Assembly (NCBI RefSeq): GCF_006438925.1
Contig: NZ_RCZA01000024.1
Coordinates: 358 to 44,155, forward strand
Source of the DNA: Pseudomonas mandelii
Lineage (GTDB): Bacteria; Pseudomonadota; Gammaproteobacteria; Pseudomonadales; Pseudomonadaceae
Direction of reading: 5' to 3'
DNA: 43,798 nucleotides
The position numbers and the translations under genes are program-made. Below, one piece after another: positions 16,764 through 24,847 of this stretch. How positions within the stretch are numbered: position 1 is the first letter of the stretch; every line of letters begins with the position of its first letter. The notes beneath the pieces are model-generated. The model worked only from the letters and a program-made list of their open reading frames with translations. It had not been told where the DNA came from and did not search any database.

Positions 16764-17714
16764 ATGAAAACCGTGGCTATGGTGTTGTTCCCGGACTTTC
16801 TCCTGCTGGACATGGCAGGCCCGATGGAAGTGTTTTCCATCGCCAATCGATATCTGGCACCGGATGATCGTTACGAACTGTCGACCATCGGCACCGAACA
16901 TGGCGCACTGCGTGCCTCCAACGGCGTCAGCGTCCAGGCCGATTTGCACATCGATCAGGCGGATCAGGCGTTTGACCTGTTGCTGGTGCCGGGCGGTCCG
17001 GGTGCCTACAACGAAAAACATCCACCGTTGTTGTGTTGGCTCAAAGCCGCGGTTGGTCGCACCGAGCGATACGGCTCGATCTGCACCGGCGCGTTCGTGC
17101 TGGGGCATGCCGGTTTGCTGGACGGTTATCGCGTGACCACCCACTGGCATTACACCGAACGACTGATCAAAGGCTTCCCGAAGGCGACCGTCGAGACCGA
17201 TCAGATTTACGTGCAGGACCGCAACCTCATTACCTCCGGCGGCGTCACTGCCGGCATCGACCTGGCACTGTCGGTGGTCGCCGAAGACCATGGCAAGAAA
17301 GTCGCCCAGGACGTCGCCAAGGTATTGCTGGTGGTAACGAAGCGGCAGGGTGGGCAGGCGCAATTCAGCCCGTTGATGGCCACTGTCGCACCGCAGGAAA
17401 CGCCGATCACTCGCGTGCAGAACTATGTGCTCGAACACCTCGATGAAGCTTTCAGCATCGAACGCATGGCCAGCCTCGCGAACATGAGTGCGCGGCACTT
17501 TGCCCGGACGTTTGCTCGGGAAGTGAACATGACGCCCATGGAATTTCTGCAAAGTGCGCGTATCGACAGCGCCAGGAATCTGCTGGAAACCAGCGACTTG
17601 CCACTCAAGACAGTGGCGTTCAAAAGTGGCTTCGGCAGCGTACGGCACATGCGTTTTCTGTTCAGTGAAAAGCTTGGTTTGACGCCGACCCAATACCGCG
17701 AACAGTTCAGCTAG
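16764..17714 (+). CDS. GlxA-type AraC regulator with DJ-1/PfpI domain
   Basis: 316 aa from the ATG at 16764 (MKTVAMVLFPDFLLLDMAGP, a typical GlxA start). The ribosome site is weak, so an upstream ATG at 16722 cannot be excluded. Residues 1-180 form a DJ-1/PfpI-like domain with Cys107 in ICTGAFVLG. The C-terminus carries two AraC helix-turn-helix motifs (SIERMASLANMSARHFARTF and LKTVAFKSGFGSVRHMRFLF). Relatives control glycine-betaine, carnitine or arginine metabolism in pseudomonads. No local target is evident except possibly the divergent pirin. Confidence 0.88.
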   Translation: MKTVAMVLFPDFLLLDMAGPMEVFSIANRYLAPDDRYELSTIGTEHGALRASNGVSVQADLHIDQADQAFDLLLVPGGPGAYNEKHPPLLCWLKAAVGRTERYGSICTGAFVLGHAGLLDGYRVTTHWHYTERLIKGFPKATVETDQIYVQDRNLITSGGVTAGIDLALSVVAEDHGKKVAQDVAKVLLVVTKRQGGQAQFSPLMATVAPQETPITRVQNYVLEHLDEAFSIERMASLANMSARHFARTFAREVNMTPMEFLQSARIDSARNLLETSDLPLKTVAFKSGFGSVRHMRFLFSEKLGLTPTQYREQFS

Positions 17715-17887
17715 AGCCTTCTTGTCCGTTATGCGCACCGTGATGGCTGTGACGCTCCCACCGTGGCAGTTGTTCTGTCACTGATGCCTGCCAAGATATC
17801 CTGAACGCTTTGCAATGGAGGTGCGGGAGCCTGGAAGGTGGGTGCAAGGGATGTTGCTGCACTGTGAGCCGGGCCAGGTTTCAGCGA

Positions 17888-19378
17888 ATGTGCATGAACA
17901 GCCTCAGAGATTTAAACAGCGATGCGGTGCTGCGATTCGGCCCCTATGCATTCCACCTGCGGCAACGGCTGATCCTTGAGGGTGATCGACCGCTGCGCAT
18001 GGGCGGTCGGGCACTGGATATCCTCCAGGTGCTGGTCGAGCGCGCCGGCAACGTGGTCAGCAAGGATGAACTGATTGCTCACGTCTGGCCGACGTCCGTG
18101 GTCGAGGAAATCAACCTGCGCGTGCACATTGCGGCCCTGCGTCGGGCGCTTGGCGACGGGCAGAATGGCCAGCGCTACATCGTCAACATTCCCCAGCGCG
18201 GTTACAGTTTTATCGCCCCTGTGCAGCATGCGTCCGCAGGCACGCGGGGCTTGATCGAGACCGTGCAAAAACATCAGCACAACCTGCCCGCACGACTCAC
18301 GCCGGTGACCGGTCGGGATTCGCTGGTCGGCAGTCTGGTCCGGCAGTTGCCGGTCCGGCGTCTCATGACGCTGGTCGGCCCCGGCGGCATCGGCAAGACC
18401 ACGATGGCGTTGCGTGTCGCCGAACTGCTGTTGCAGCACTATGAAGAGGGTGTGTGGCTGGTTGATTTTGCAGCGATCGATGACCCCGCGCGAGGGGTCG
18501 ATCATCTGATCCAGACCCTTGAACGGGAGATCGGCACGACGCTGGAGGTGCTTGCAAACTGGCACGCGTTGCTGGTGCTGGACAACTGCGAACACCTGCT
18601 GGAACGCTGTCGAACCCTGGTCGAGGATTTGCTGAGGTCGGCGCCTCGGCTGTCCATTCTGGTGACCAGCCGCGAGCCTTTGCAGGCAGCAGGGGAAACG
18701 GTCCAGCGTGTGCCGTCTCTGGCGGTGCCGCCGGCGTCGGCGTTGCACAGTGTCGCCGAAACCATGGGGTATTCGGCGGTGCAGCTGTTCGTCAGTCGTG
18801 CCCGAGCCCGTCAACAAGGGTTTGCCTTGCGCGAACAAGACCTCAAGGCGGTCCGTGAAATCTGCCGGCGGCTCGATGGTTTGCCATTGGCCATTGAACT
18901 GGCAGCGGCGCAGATCCACGCGCTGGCGTTGGTCGGTTTGCAAGCTCAGCTGGATAACTGTCTTCAGCTGCTGACCCAAGGCCGGCGCACGGCGGTGCCC
19001 CGACATCAGACGCTCAAAGCTGCGCTGGACTGGAGCTATGAACGGCTGGGCCTGCTGGAACAAACCGTGTTGCAGCGCCTGTCGGTGTTCAAAATGTCCT
19101 TCACCCTCGATGCCGCGATTGGCGTGTGCAGTTGCGTGGCGCTGAAGCCCGATCAACTGGCGACACTGGTGACGCGATTGGTCGCCAAATCGTTGCTCTC
19201 GATGGATCAGGTCAACGGCACGACCCGTTATCGCTTTCTCAACACCACGCGCTCCTATGCCCTTGAGAAGCTCGAACACAGCGGCCACCTGCGGGCGTTT
19301 GAGCAGCGCTATTCGCATTACATCAGCCGGGCGCGCTGGGTCTCAGGCATGCAGTTGCCCATGGAGCTCGTCGAGTAA
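17888..19378 (+). CDS. winged-helix STAND ATPase regulator, lacking the TPR half
   Basis: About 496 aa from the ATG at 17888 or 17894; the ribosome site is poor and an upstream frame begins at 17810. An OmpR-type winged helix spans ~residues 15-110. The NB-ARC-like ATPase has Walker A GPGGIGKTT (164-172), Walker B LLVLDNCEH, and the RRLDGLPLAIELAAAQ motif. The convergent neighbour has the same order of domains but continues for ~450 residues of TPR-like helices; this one stops just where those begin. Its last ~12 codons are antisense to the neighbour's 3' end (36-bp overlap), so it was probably truncated by a deletion. DNA-binding and ATPase parts look intact. Confidence 0.85.
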   Translation: MCMNSLRDLNSDAVLRFGPYAFHLRQRLILEGDRPLRMGGRALDILQVLVERAGNVVSKDELIAHVWPTSVVEEINLRVHIAALRRALGDGQNGQRYIVNIPQRGYSFIAPVQHASAGTRGLIETVQKHQHNLPARLTPVTGRDSLVGSLVRQLPVRRLMTLVGPGGIGKTTMALRVAELLLQHYEEGVWLVDFAAIDDPARGVDHLIQTLEREIGTTLEVLANWHALLVLDNCEHLLERCRTLVEDLLRSAPRLSILVTSREPLQAAGETVQRVPSLAVPPASALHSVAETMGYSAVQLFVSRARARQQGFALREQDLKAVREICRRLDGLPLAIELAAAQIHALALVGLQAQLDNCLQLLTQGRRTAVPRHQTLKAALDWSYERLGLLEQTVLQRLSVFKMSFTLDAAIGVCSCVALKPDQLATLVTRLVAKSLLSMDQVNGTTRYRFLNTTRSYALEKLEHSGHLRAFEQRYSHYISRARWVSGMQLPMELVE

Positions 19379-22147
19379 TCGACGGACTTTGCTCAGGTCC
19401 GGTGTAGAAAATCCCTCGGTGAACCGATGGTAGATCGGTGCCAGCAGCTCATGAGCTTGCTGATACAGGCCCTGACGCTGCCAAAGTTGCGCCAGCGAGG
19501 TGGCGCTGCGCAGTTCCCAAGCCAGGGCGCCCTGATGTTTTGCCACGTTCAACGCCCTGATCAGCACGGCCTCGGCCGCTTCGGTTTTCAGTGGGCAATT
19601 CTCGGCCAGCAGCGCATCAGCCCGGGCCCGCAGAACTTCCGCGGTGCTCCAGCCGGCCGTACCGGTGTCGGCCCGTTGCAACAGGGCGTCATCGACGAAA
19701 CTGCCATCCAGCGTGACCATGATGTCCTTGATCAGCCCCACACCTGGTTGAAGAGGCGTACGCGCCTCGGCGCGGTCGATTACCTGCGCATAGTGCCGGG
19801 CCCAGGTGTAGAACAGCAGCACCGAGTGTTTCTGTGCTTGTTCCAGCAGCAGGCGCAAGAGTTCACGAGCCGTTGGGGTATCGCCGTTGTAGTGAGCGAT
19901 CAGGCAACCGGCCAGCGCCAGGGTGTAGCAGATGGACGTGCCGTGGTTGATCTGGGTCGCAATGTCCAGCGCTTGTCGGGCGGTGCGCCAGGCTTGTTCC
20001 GGTTGCCCTTGCAACCAGAGGATGCGCGCCAGAATCGTCAGGGAGGCGACGCTCTGATCGTAGTGCACGCCAAAACCGTAGGTGAAGCGGTTGAGGTGAC
20101 CGCTCTGGGCCATGCGCTGAAGCACCTGTTCGGCATTGATCCGCGCCTGCTGCTGGTCCCCGGCAAAGTGCAACGCCAGCACCCGCAAGCGATGCATGCT
20201 GAGGGACAACACTGCATCGCCGTGCAGCCCCAACCGATCGAATTGCCGGCTCTGTTCCAGGGCCATTTGATAATTGGCGCTACAGAGGTTGACCGCCATG
20301 TGCCCGGACACCGCCCGCAACTGACCGGCCAAATCGTTGCATTGCTTGGCCAGGGTTCTGGCGCTGACAAAAGCCTCGATGGTTTCCGCCGTGCCGACCT
20401 GAGTGTGATAGCAAGAACTGCCGAGGGCGAGATGGAGGGCTATCTTCAGCTGCGGGCAGGGATCGGACGTTGCATCGAGTAGTGACAGCGCCTTGCGCAC
20501 GTACTGGCCGTGCTCCTTGAGCAGCGACAGTTCCTGCCACAGCGGCGTGGAAGCTGCCGTCAGGCGGATCGCCAATGCGTGCGGTCCTTGCGCGTTAAAG
20601 CACCAGTCGAGGGCCGAACGAATGTCTTCCAGACCGCGGGCATAACGCTCGATCCACGTACGCGTCGGGATCAGCTCCCAGTCGTGCTGGGCCTGATTCA
20701 TCAACGCCAGACAGCGTTCGGCGTGACGTTCCCGGGTATCGGGCAGGTCGGCGGCCTGGTCGAGTTTCTCCAGGGCATAGCTGCGTGTGGTGTCGAGCAA
20801 CCGGTAGAACACCTCTTCGTCACCCACCTCCACGTTCAGCAACGATTTGGCCACCAGTTGCGTGATCGAGCCAAACACTGCTTGCGGTTCGATGTGTTCG
20901 CCGACGATCACCGCCGCCGCCGATTCCAGGGTGAATCCGCCTCTGAACACACTTAGTCGGCGCAGGCAGGTTTGTTCGCAGGCATTGAGCAGCTCGAAGC
21001 TCCAGTCCAGTGTGGCGCGCAGGGTTTGGTGTCGGCCCAGCGTGGTCTGACAACCCTGGGTGAACAGGCGAAAACTGCCTTGGAGTTGGGTCAGCAATCC
21101 GCTTAATCCGAGGCCGCTGACTTGCGCGGCCGCCAATTCGATCGCCAATGGAATACCGTCCAGACGTCGGCAGATTTCAATCGCCAGCGGCAGGTCGTCA
21201 TCGGTCAGTTCGAAGCTGTCGTGGCTGGCCATCGCCCGTTCGACGAACAACTGCAGGGCGGAAAAGGTCAGGGCCTGAGCGCGGTCTGGTACGGCGATGG
21301 GGGGAGGGCAGTCCAGCGACTCCAGGCGCTGGACACATTCACCTTCGGCCCGCAGGCTCTCACGGCTAGTGGCCAGAATGTGCACCTCTGGCGCGGCGCG
21401 CAGGATGTTCTCGCTCAGCAATGCAATCGCGTCGACCAGGTGTTCGCAGTTGTCGATCACCAGCAGCATCTGCCGGTCGCGCAAAAACGCGGCGAGGCCG
21501 CTCATCGGCTCGGCGTCGTGCAAGGACAGTTCGAGCAATGTCGCCAGGTGAACGGTGATCATCGACGGATCGTTGATCGGCGCCAGGTCCAGCAGACGAA
21601 TGCCATCCCGGTAGCGCCCGATCAGTTGTTCGGCGACACGCAGGGCCACGGTGGTTTTGCCGATCCCGCCGGGGCCGACCAGGGTGATGAAACGCTGGCG
21701 TGACAGCTGGACCACCAGGCTATCGACGAAGGACTGGCGCCCGATCATGCGGGTTCGACGAACGGGCAGGTTGTGGCCGCTCGGCGCGGGCGCTTCGCTC
21801 CCTGGAGGATGCTCGATGTGCTCCAGCGAATACGGTGCCACAAAGCTGTACCCGCGCTGTGCCACAGTGACGATGTAACGCTGGCCGGCCTGGCCGTCGC
21901 CGAGGGCCTTGCGCAACGCTGCCATGTGTACCCGCAGGTTGATGTCTTCCACCACGCTTTTGGGCCACACCCCGGCGATCAGCGTTTGTTTGCTGACCAC
22001 CTGCCCGGCGTGTTCCAAAAGGATCAACAGAATGTCCATGGCACGCCGACCCAGGCGCAAGGGCTGGTCGGCCTCCATGACCAGACGTTGTCCGGGATAG
22101 ATCCGGTAGGGGCCGAAATGGACGGCTTGTTCGGGGGGAAGGGTCAA
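19343..22147 (-). CDS. winged-helix STAND ATPase regulator with TPR-like C-terminus
   Basis: 934 aa. The OmpR/PhoB-type winged helix is at ~9-105, as in CadC-like one-component regulators. The STAND ATPase has Walker A GPGGIGKT (158-165), Walker B LLVIDNCEH (227-235), and a RRLDGIPLAIELAAAQ motif. From ~480 to the end come helical repeats of the TPR/MalT type, which are expected to sense a signal or protein partner. It should be a cytoplasmic one-component regulator that oligomerises on ATP binding. It is divergent from the flavodoxin-chloroperoxidase pair, a likely target. It is convergent with a truncated paralogue. Confidence 0.9.
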   Translation of the reverse strand: MTLPPEQAVHFGPYRIYPGQRLVMEADQPLRLGRRAMDILLILLEHAGQVVSKQTLIAGVWPKSVVEDINLRVHMAALRKALGDGQAGQRYIVTVAQRGYSFVAPYSLEHIEHPPGSEAPAPSGHNLPVRRTRMIGRQSFVDSLVVQLSRQRFITLVGPGGIGKTTVALRVAEQLIGRYRDGIRLLDLAPINDPSMITVHLATLLELSLHDAEPMSGLAAFLRDRQMLLVIDNCEHLVDAIALLSENILRAAPEVHILATSRESLRAEGECVQRLESLDCPPPIAVPDRAQALTFSALQLFVERAMASHDSFELTDDDLPLAIEICRRLDGIPLAIELAAAQVSGLGLSGLLTQLQGSFRLFTQGCQTTLGRHQTLRATLDWSFELLNACEQTCLRRLSVFRGGFTLESAAAVIVGEHIEPQAVFGSITQLVAKSLLNVEVGDEEVFYRLLDTTRSYALEKLDQAADLPDTRERHAERCLALMNQAQHDWELIPTRTWIERYARGLEDIRSALDWCFNAQGPHALAIRLTAASTPLWQELSLLKEHGQYVRKALSLLDATSDPCPQLKIALHLALGSSCYHTQVGTAETIEAFVSARTLAKQCNDLAGQLRAVSGHMAVNLCSANYQMALEQSRQFDRLGLHGDAVLSLSMHRLRVLALHFAGDQQQARINAEQVLQRMAQSGHLNRFTYGFGVHYDQSVASLTILARILWLQGQPEQAWRTARQALDIATQINHGTSICYTLALAGCLIAHYNGDTPTARELLRLLLEQAQKHSVLLFYTWARHYAQVIDRAEARTPLQPGVGLIKDIMVTLDGSFVDDALLQRADTGTAGWSTAEVLRARADALLAENCPLKTEAAEAVLIRALNVAKHQGALAWELRSATSLAQLWQRQGLYQQAHELLAPIYHRFTEGFSTPDLSKVRRLLDELHGQLHA

Positions 22148-22347
22148 CGTGTCACTCCTGCTTGCCGCCGTCTGGTACGCGGTTTTCGAACATATTCGTC
22201 AGGTTTTTACGGCAACGCAATGCGCTGGCCGGATGACTCTGCGGTGTCCGCCTGGATGGCTGGTTCCCCGTCCTTGTTCATGGGGTCGGTAATTATTGGG
22301 CGCGACGGTCTTAAAGGTGTCGCTGAGGCTTTTGGCGCGCCAGGGAA

Positions 22348-22367
22348 AATTAACAACGTTTAACTCG
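22348..22367 (+). promoter_or_regulatory. 20-bp motif shared with the araC upstream region (copy 1)
   Basis: AATTAACAACGTTTAACTCG at 22348-22367 is repeated exactly, in reverse orientation, at 24692-24711. On the other strand it contains GTTAA-N5-GTTAA, a 10-bp-spaced direct repeat typical of AraC-type sites. It lies ~190 bp upstream of the flavodoxin gene, with a REP pair between them. The rest of the 410-bp gap 22148-22557 shows nothing else recognisable. Confidence 0.6.
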
Positions 22368-22417
22368 TCCTGCGTCCGGTTTACGCTCAAAACTCTGCAT
22401 CTTCAACGGCCACCGGT

Positions 22418-22509
22418 CTGTGGGAGCGAGCCTGCTCGCGAAGGCGGCGGCACATTCAACATCGTTGGTGACTGATACAACGCTTTCGCGAGCAGGCTCG
22501 CTCCCACAG
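22418..22509. repeat. inverted REP pair (REPIN)
   Basis: 25-nt complementary arms at 22418-22442 and 22485-22509, core GTGGGAGCGAGCCTGCTCGC. Arms and inner spacer closely match the pair at 16621-16708, which suggests recent common origin. Confidence 0.9.
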
Positions 22510-22557
22510 GGGGCTGCCGTGGAACAAAGGGATTAAACATGTCATGAGGACGCCGGA

Positions 22558-23133
22558 ATGAGCAACGTGGTGGTGGTCTATCACAGTGGCTACGGGCACA
22601 CCCGTGTCATGGCCGACGCCGTGGCCCAAGGTGTGGAAAGCCACCTGGGCAGTACCTGCCGGCTGATTTCGGTCGAGGACGTGGACCGGCACTGGGACCA
22701 TTTGCACAACGCCGACGCGATCATCTTCGGCGCGCCGACCTACATGGGCAGCGCCTCGGCACCCTTCAAGGGGTTCATGGACGCCACGGCGGCGTTCTAC
22801 CTGGCCCAACCCTGGCGCGACAAACTGGCGGCCGGCTTCACCAATTCCGGTTGCCTGTGCGGCGACAAACTCAACACTTTGCTGCAGATGGCAGTGTTCG
22901 CCGCGCAGCATTCAATGATCTGGGTTGGCCTCGGCCTGCTACCGGCGCGTTCGAGCACGGGCGTGTTCGATGGGCAAATGAATCGCCTGGGTAGCTCGCT
23001 CGGCGCCATGGCGCAGTCGAATGTCGAACAGTCCCCCGAACGCGCACCGCCCCCCGAAGACCGCTGCACCGCCGCCCATCTGGGCGAGCGAGTGGCGCGG
23101 CTGGCTGAACGCATGAGCCACTCACCGGTTTGA
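22558..23133 (+). CDS. flavodoxin-fold NAD(P)H oxidoreductase (WrbA-like)
   Basis: 191 aa. The N-terminal FMN phosphate loop reads YHSGYGHTR (8-16), and the second FMN-contact loop is GAPTYMGSASAPFKGFMD. This is the flavodoxin_2/WrbA-type fold; the enzyme probably reduces quinones or serves as a redox partner in the cytoplasm. AGGA precedes the start. It is 31 bp from a chloroperoxidase/esterase gene and probably in one operon with it. Confidence 0.85.
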   Translation: MSNVVVVYHSGYGHTRVMADAVAQGVESHLGSTCRLISVEDVDRHWDHLHNADAIIFGAPTYMGSASAPFKGFMDATAAFYLAQPWRDKLAAGFTNSGCLCGDKLNTLLQMAVFAAQHSMIWVGLGLLPARSSTGVFDGQMNRLGSSLGAMAQSNVEQSPERAPPPEDRCTAAHLGERVARLAERMSHSPV

Positions 23134-23164
23134 TTCACCCCAACACTCGCTAAGGAGACAACGC

Positions 23165-23989
23165 ATGAGTACGTTCACGACCCGAGACGGCACCGAGATT
23201 TATTACAAGGACTGGGGCAGCGGTCAGCCCATCGTCTTCAGCCACGGCTGGCCATTGAACGCCGACAGCTGGGAATCGCAGATGATCTTCCTGGCTGCCA
23301 AAGGCTACCGGGTGATCGCCCATGATCGCCGCGGTCATGGCCGCTCCAGCCAGCCGTGGACCGGCAACGACATGGACACCTACGCCGATGATCTGGCGCA
23401 GTTGATCGAGTTGCTGGACCTCAAAGACGCCGTGCTGTTCGGCTTCTCCACCGGCGGCGGCGAAGTGGCGCGCTACATTGGTCGCCACGGCACCGACCGC
23501 GTGGCCAAGGCCGGGCTGATTTCTTCGGTGCCGCCGCTGATGCTCAAGACTGAAACCAACCCTGGAGGCCTGCCGATCGAAGTGTTCGATGGCATTCGTG
23601 AGGCGTCCCTGGCCGACCGTTCGCAGCTCTACATCGACCTCGCCAGCGGTCCGTTCTTCGGCTTCAACAAACCGGACGCCAAGCCATCCCAGGGCATGAT
23701 CGACTGGTTCTGGATGCAAGGCATGACCTCCGGCCACAAGAACGCTTATGACTGCATCAAGGCGTTCTCCGAAACCGACTTCACCGAAGACCTGAAGAAG
23801 TTCGACATTCCGACGCTGGTGGTGCATGGCGATGCTGACCAGGTGGTGCCGATCGAAGCGGCGGGCATTGCGTCGGCAAAACTGGTGAAAGGATCTACGT
23901 TGAAGATCTACCCCGGCGCCCCCCATGGCTTGACGGATACCCACAAGGATCAGCTCAACGCTGATCTGCTGGCGTTTTTGAAGGACTAA
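23165..23989 (+). CDS. non-haem chloroperoxidase / arylesterase (alpha/beta hydrolase)
   Basis: 274 aa, the family's normal length. Nucleophile Ser95 is in GFSTGGGE, the acid Asp near 225 is in VVHGDADQVVP, and His near 255 is in GAPHGLT. It is very like the P. fluorescens aryl esterase/perhydrolase group: ester hydrolysis, and peracid formation from acetate and peroxide in vitro. The physiological substrate is unknown. GGAG lies just before the ATG. There is no signal peptide, so it is cytoplasmic. Confidence 0.93.
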   Translation: MSTFTTRDGTEIYYKDWGSGQPIVFSHGWPLNADSWESQMIFLAAKGYRVIAHDRRGHGRSSQPWTGNDMDTYADDLAQLIELLDLKDAVLFGFSTGGGEVARYIGRHGTDRVAKAGLISSVPPLMLKTETNPGGLPIEVFDGIREASLADRSQLYIDLASGPFFGFNKPDAKPSQGMIDWFWMQGMTSGHKNAYDCIKAFSETDFTEDLKKFDIPTLVVHGDADQVVPIEAAGIASAKLVKGSTLKIYPGAPHGLTDTHKDQLNADLLAFLKD

Positions 23990-24030
23990 GCGTTAATCCC
24001 TAGCCCCTCGATCCTATGCCATGGAAGCTT

Positions 24031-24180
24031 TGTAGCAGCTGTCGAGCCCCGGCGAGGCTGCGTTCGGCTGCGAAGCAGTCGCAAAATGCGAGAGCGCGGC
24101 CTGCCTGAAACACCGGGGGGCTGAATTCACGACTGCTTTGCAGCCGAACGCAGCCTCGCCGGGGCTCGACAGCTGCTACA
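24031..24180. repeat. very long inverted repeat, 51-bp arms
   Basis: Arms 24031-24081 and 24130-24180 match at 50 of 51 positions, with a 48-nt loop. The outer sequence is TGTAGCAGCTGTCGAGCCCC. The arm includes the GAGGCTGCG core also present in the palindrome at 15600-15685, so these are related mobile palindromes. It sits between the convergent chloroperoxidase and araC genes. Confidence 0.92.
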
Positions 24181-24198
24181 AGAAATGTGTTAGCGGGT

Positions 24199-24639
24199 TT
24201 ACGGCGCGTGAAGTTGAGCGGTGCAGGCGGGGCGGTGGGCCAGGGACCGTACGGTGCGGCAACGCCACGCAAATGGAGTGATGCCTTCATTGCGAGTGAA
24301 GATGTGGCAGAAATGTGCCTGATCGCAGAAGCCGCATTCGAGACTGATTTGCGTCAGCGTCAAGTCAGTGCTTTGGATCAATTGCTTGGCGCGGGCGATG
24401 CGCTGGTTGCGAATCCAGTCCTGAGGTGAGAGCCCGGTGCTGCACTTGAACGCGCGGGAGAAATGACTGCGCGAAAGGGCGCAGGCGCGGGCCAGTTCGC
24501 TCACTTCAACGGTCTCACCAAGGCGCTCGAGGATCAGTTGTTTGACCAGGCTTTCGCGCCACGGAGTCAGGCCGCCGGTGTTTTTCTTTCGCGTTTCAGT
24601 GGTCGCCTCGCGGGCAACGTTTTGCTGAGAATGGGCCAT
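24199..24639 (-). CDS. short AraC-family regulator, HTH domain only
   Basis: 146 aa, essentially the two AraC helix-turn-helix motifs (VEVSELARACALSRSHFSRA and LTQISLECGFCDQAHFCHIF) without a large sensor domain. AGGAC about 8 nt before the ATG supports the start. Such small members often respond through other proteins or through their own level. The 20-bp motif at 24692-24711, about 53 bp upstream of its start, recurs before the flavodoxin gene. That makes the flavodoxin operon and the divergent metallo-beta-lactamase gene its best candidate targets. Confidence 0.88.
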   Translation of the reverse strand: MAHSQQNVAREATTETRKKNTGGLTPWRESLVKQLILERLGETVEVSELARACALSRSHFSRAFKCSTGLSPQDWIRNQRIARAKQLIQSTDLTLTQISLECGFCDQAHFCHIFTRNEGITPFAWRCRTVRSLAHRPACTAQLHAP

Positions 24640-24691
24640 GACAGATGTCCTTGTCGGTGAGCTTCATTTTTGGCCGCAGGGCTCTGGCAGG

Positions 24692-24711
24692 CGAGTTAAA
24701 CGTTGTTAATT
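24692..24711 (-). promoter_or_regulatory. 20-bp motif shared with the flavodoxin upstream region (copy 2)
   Basis: CGAGTTAAACGTTGTTAATT here is the exact reverse complement of 22348-22367. It sits between the divergent araC and metallo-beta-lactamase genes. Relative to araC it has the same orientation as copy 1 has relative to the flavodoxin gene. The flank beyond the Cys-rich CTCG end also resembles copy 1 (CCTGC after CTCG or CTCGT). Confidence 0.6.
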
Positions 24712-24847
24712 CCGTCGGTGTGCGGGGGTAACCAACAGCGCTAACTCAGCACATGGCTGCAATTTTTGCGGGTGCGAGCCGTGCAAAATCGACGTCATCT
24801 GGCGGCGGTATACGTGGCCGCTCTTCTGACTCGACCAAGGTGGTGGC

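Noticed and set aside
16464..17738. Long - strand reading frame (424 codons) opposite the GlxA-type regulator
   Set aside because: It is antisense to a clear AraC/DJ-1 protein, contains translated REP sequence and has no recognisable domain. High-GC genomes commonly give such shadows.
17912..19318. 468-codon frame opposite the short STAND regulator
   Set aside because: Shadow frame; no domain and low-complexity Gln/Arg composition.
15600..24180. Possible CRISPR-like array from the recurring GTGGGAGCGAGC elements
   Set aside because: The copies are widely separated inverted pairs at gene borders without regular spacers; they are REP/REPIN elements.
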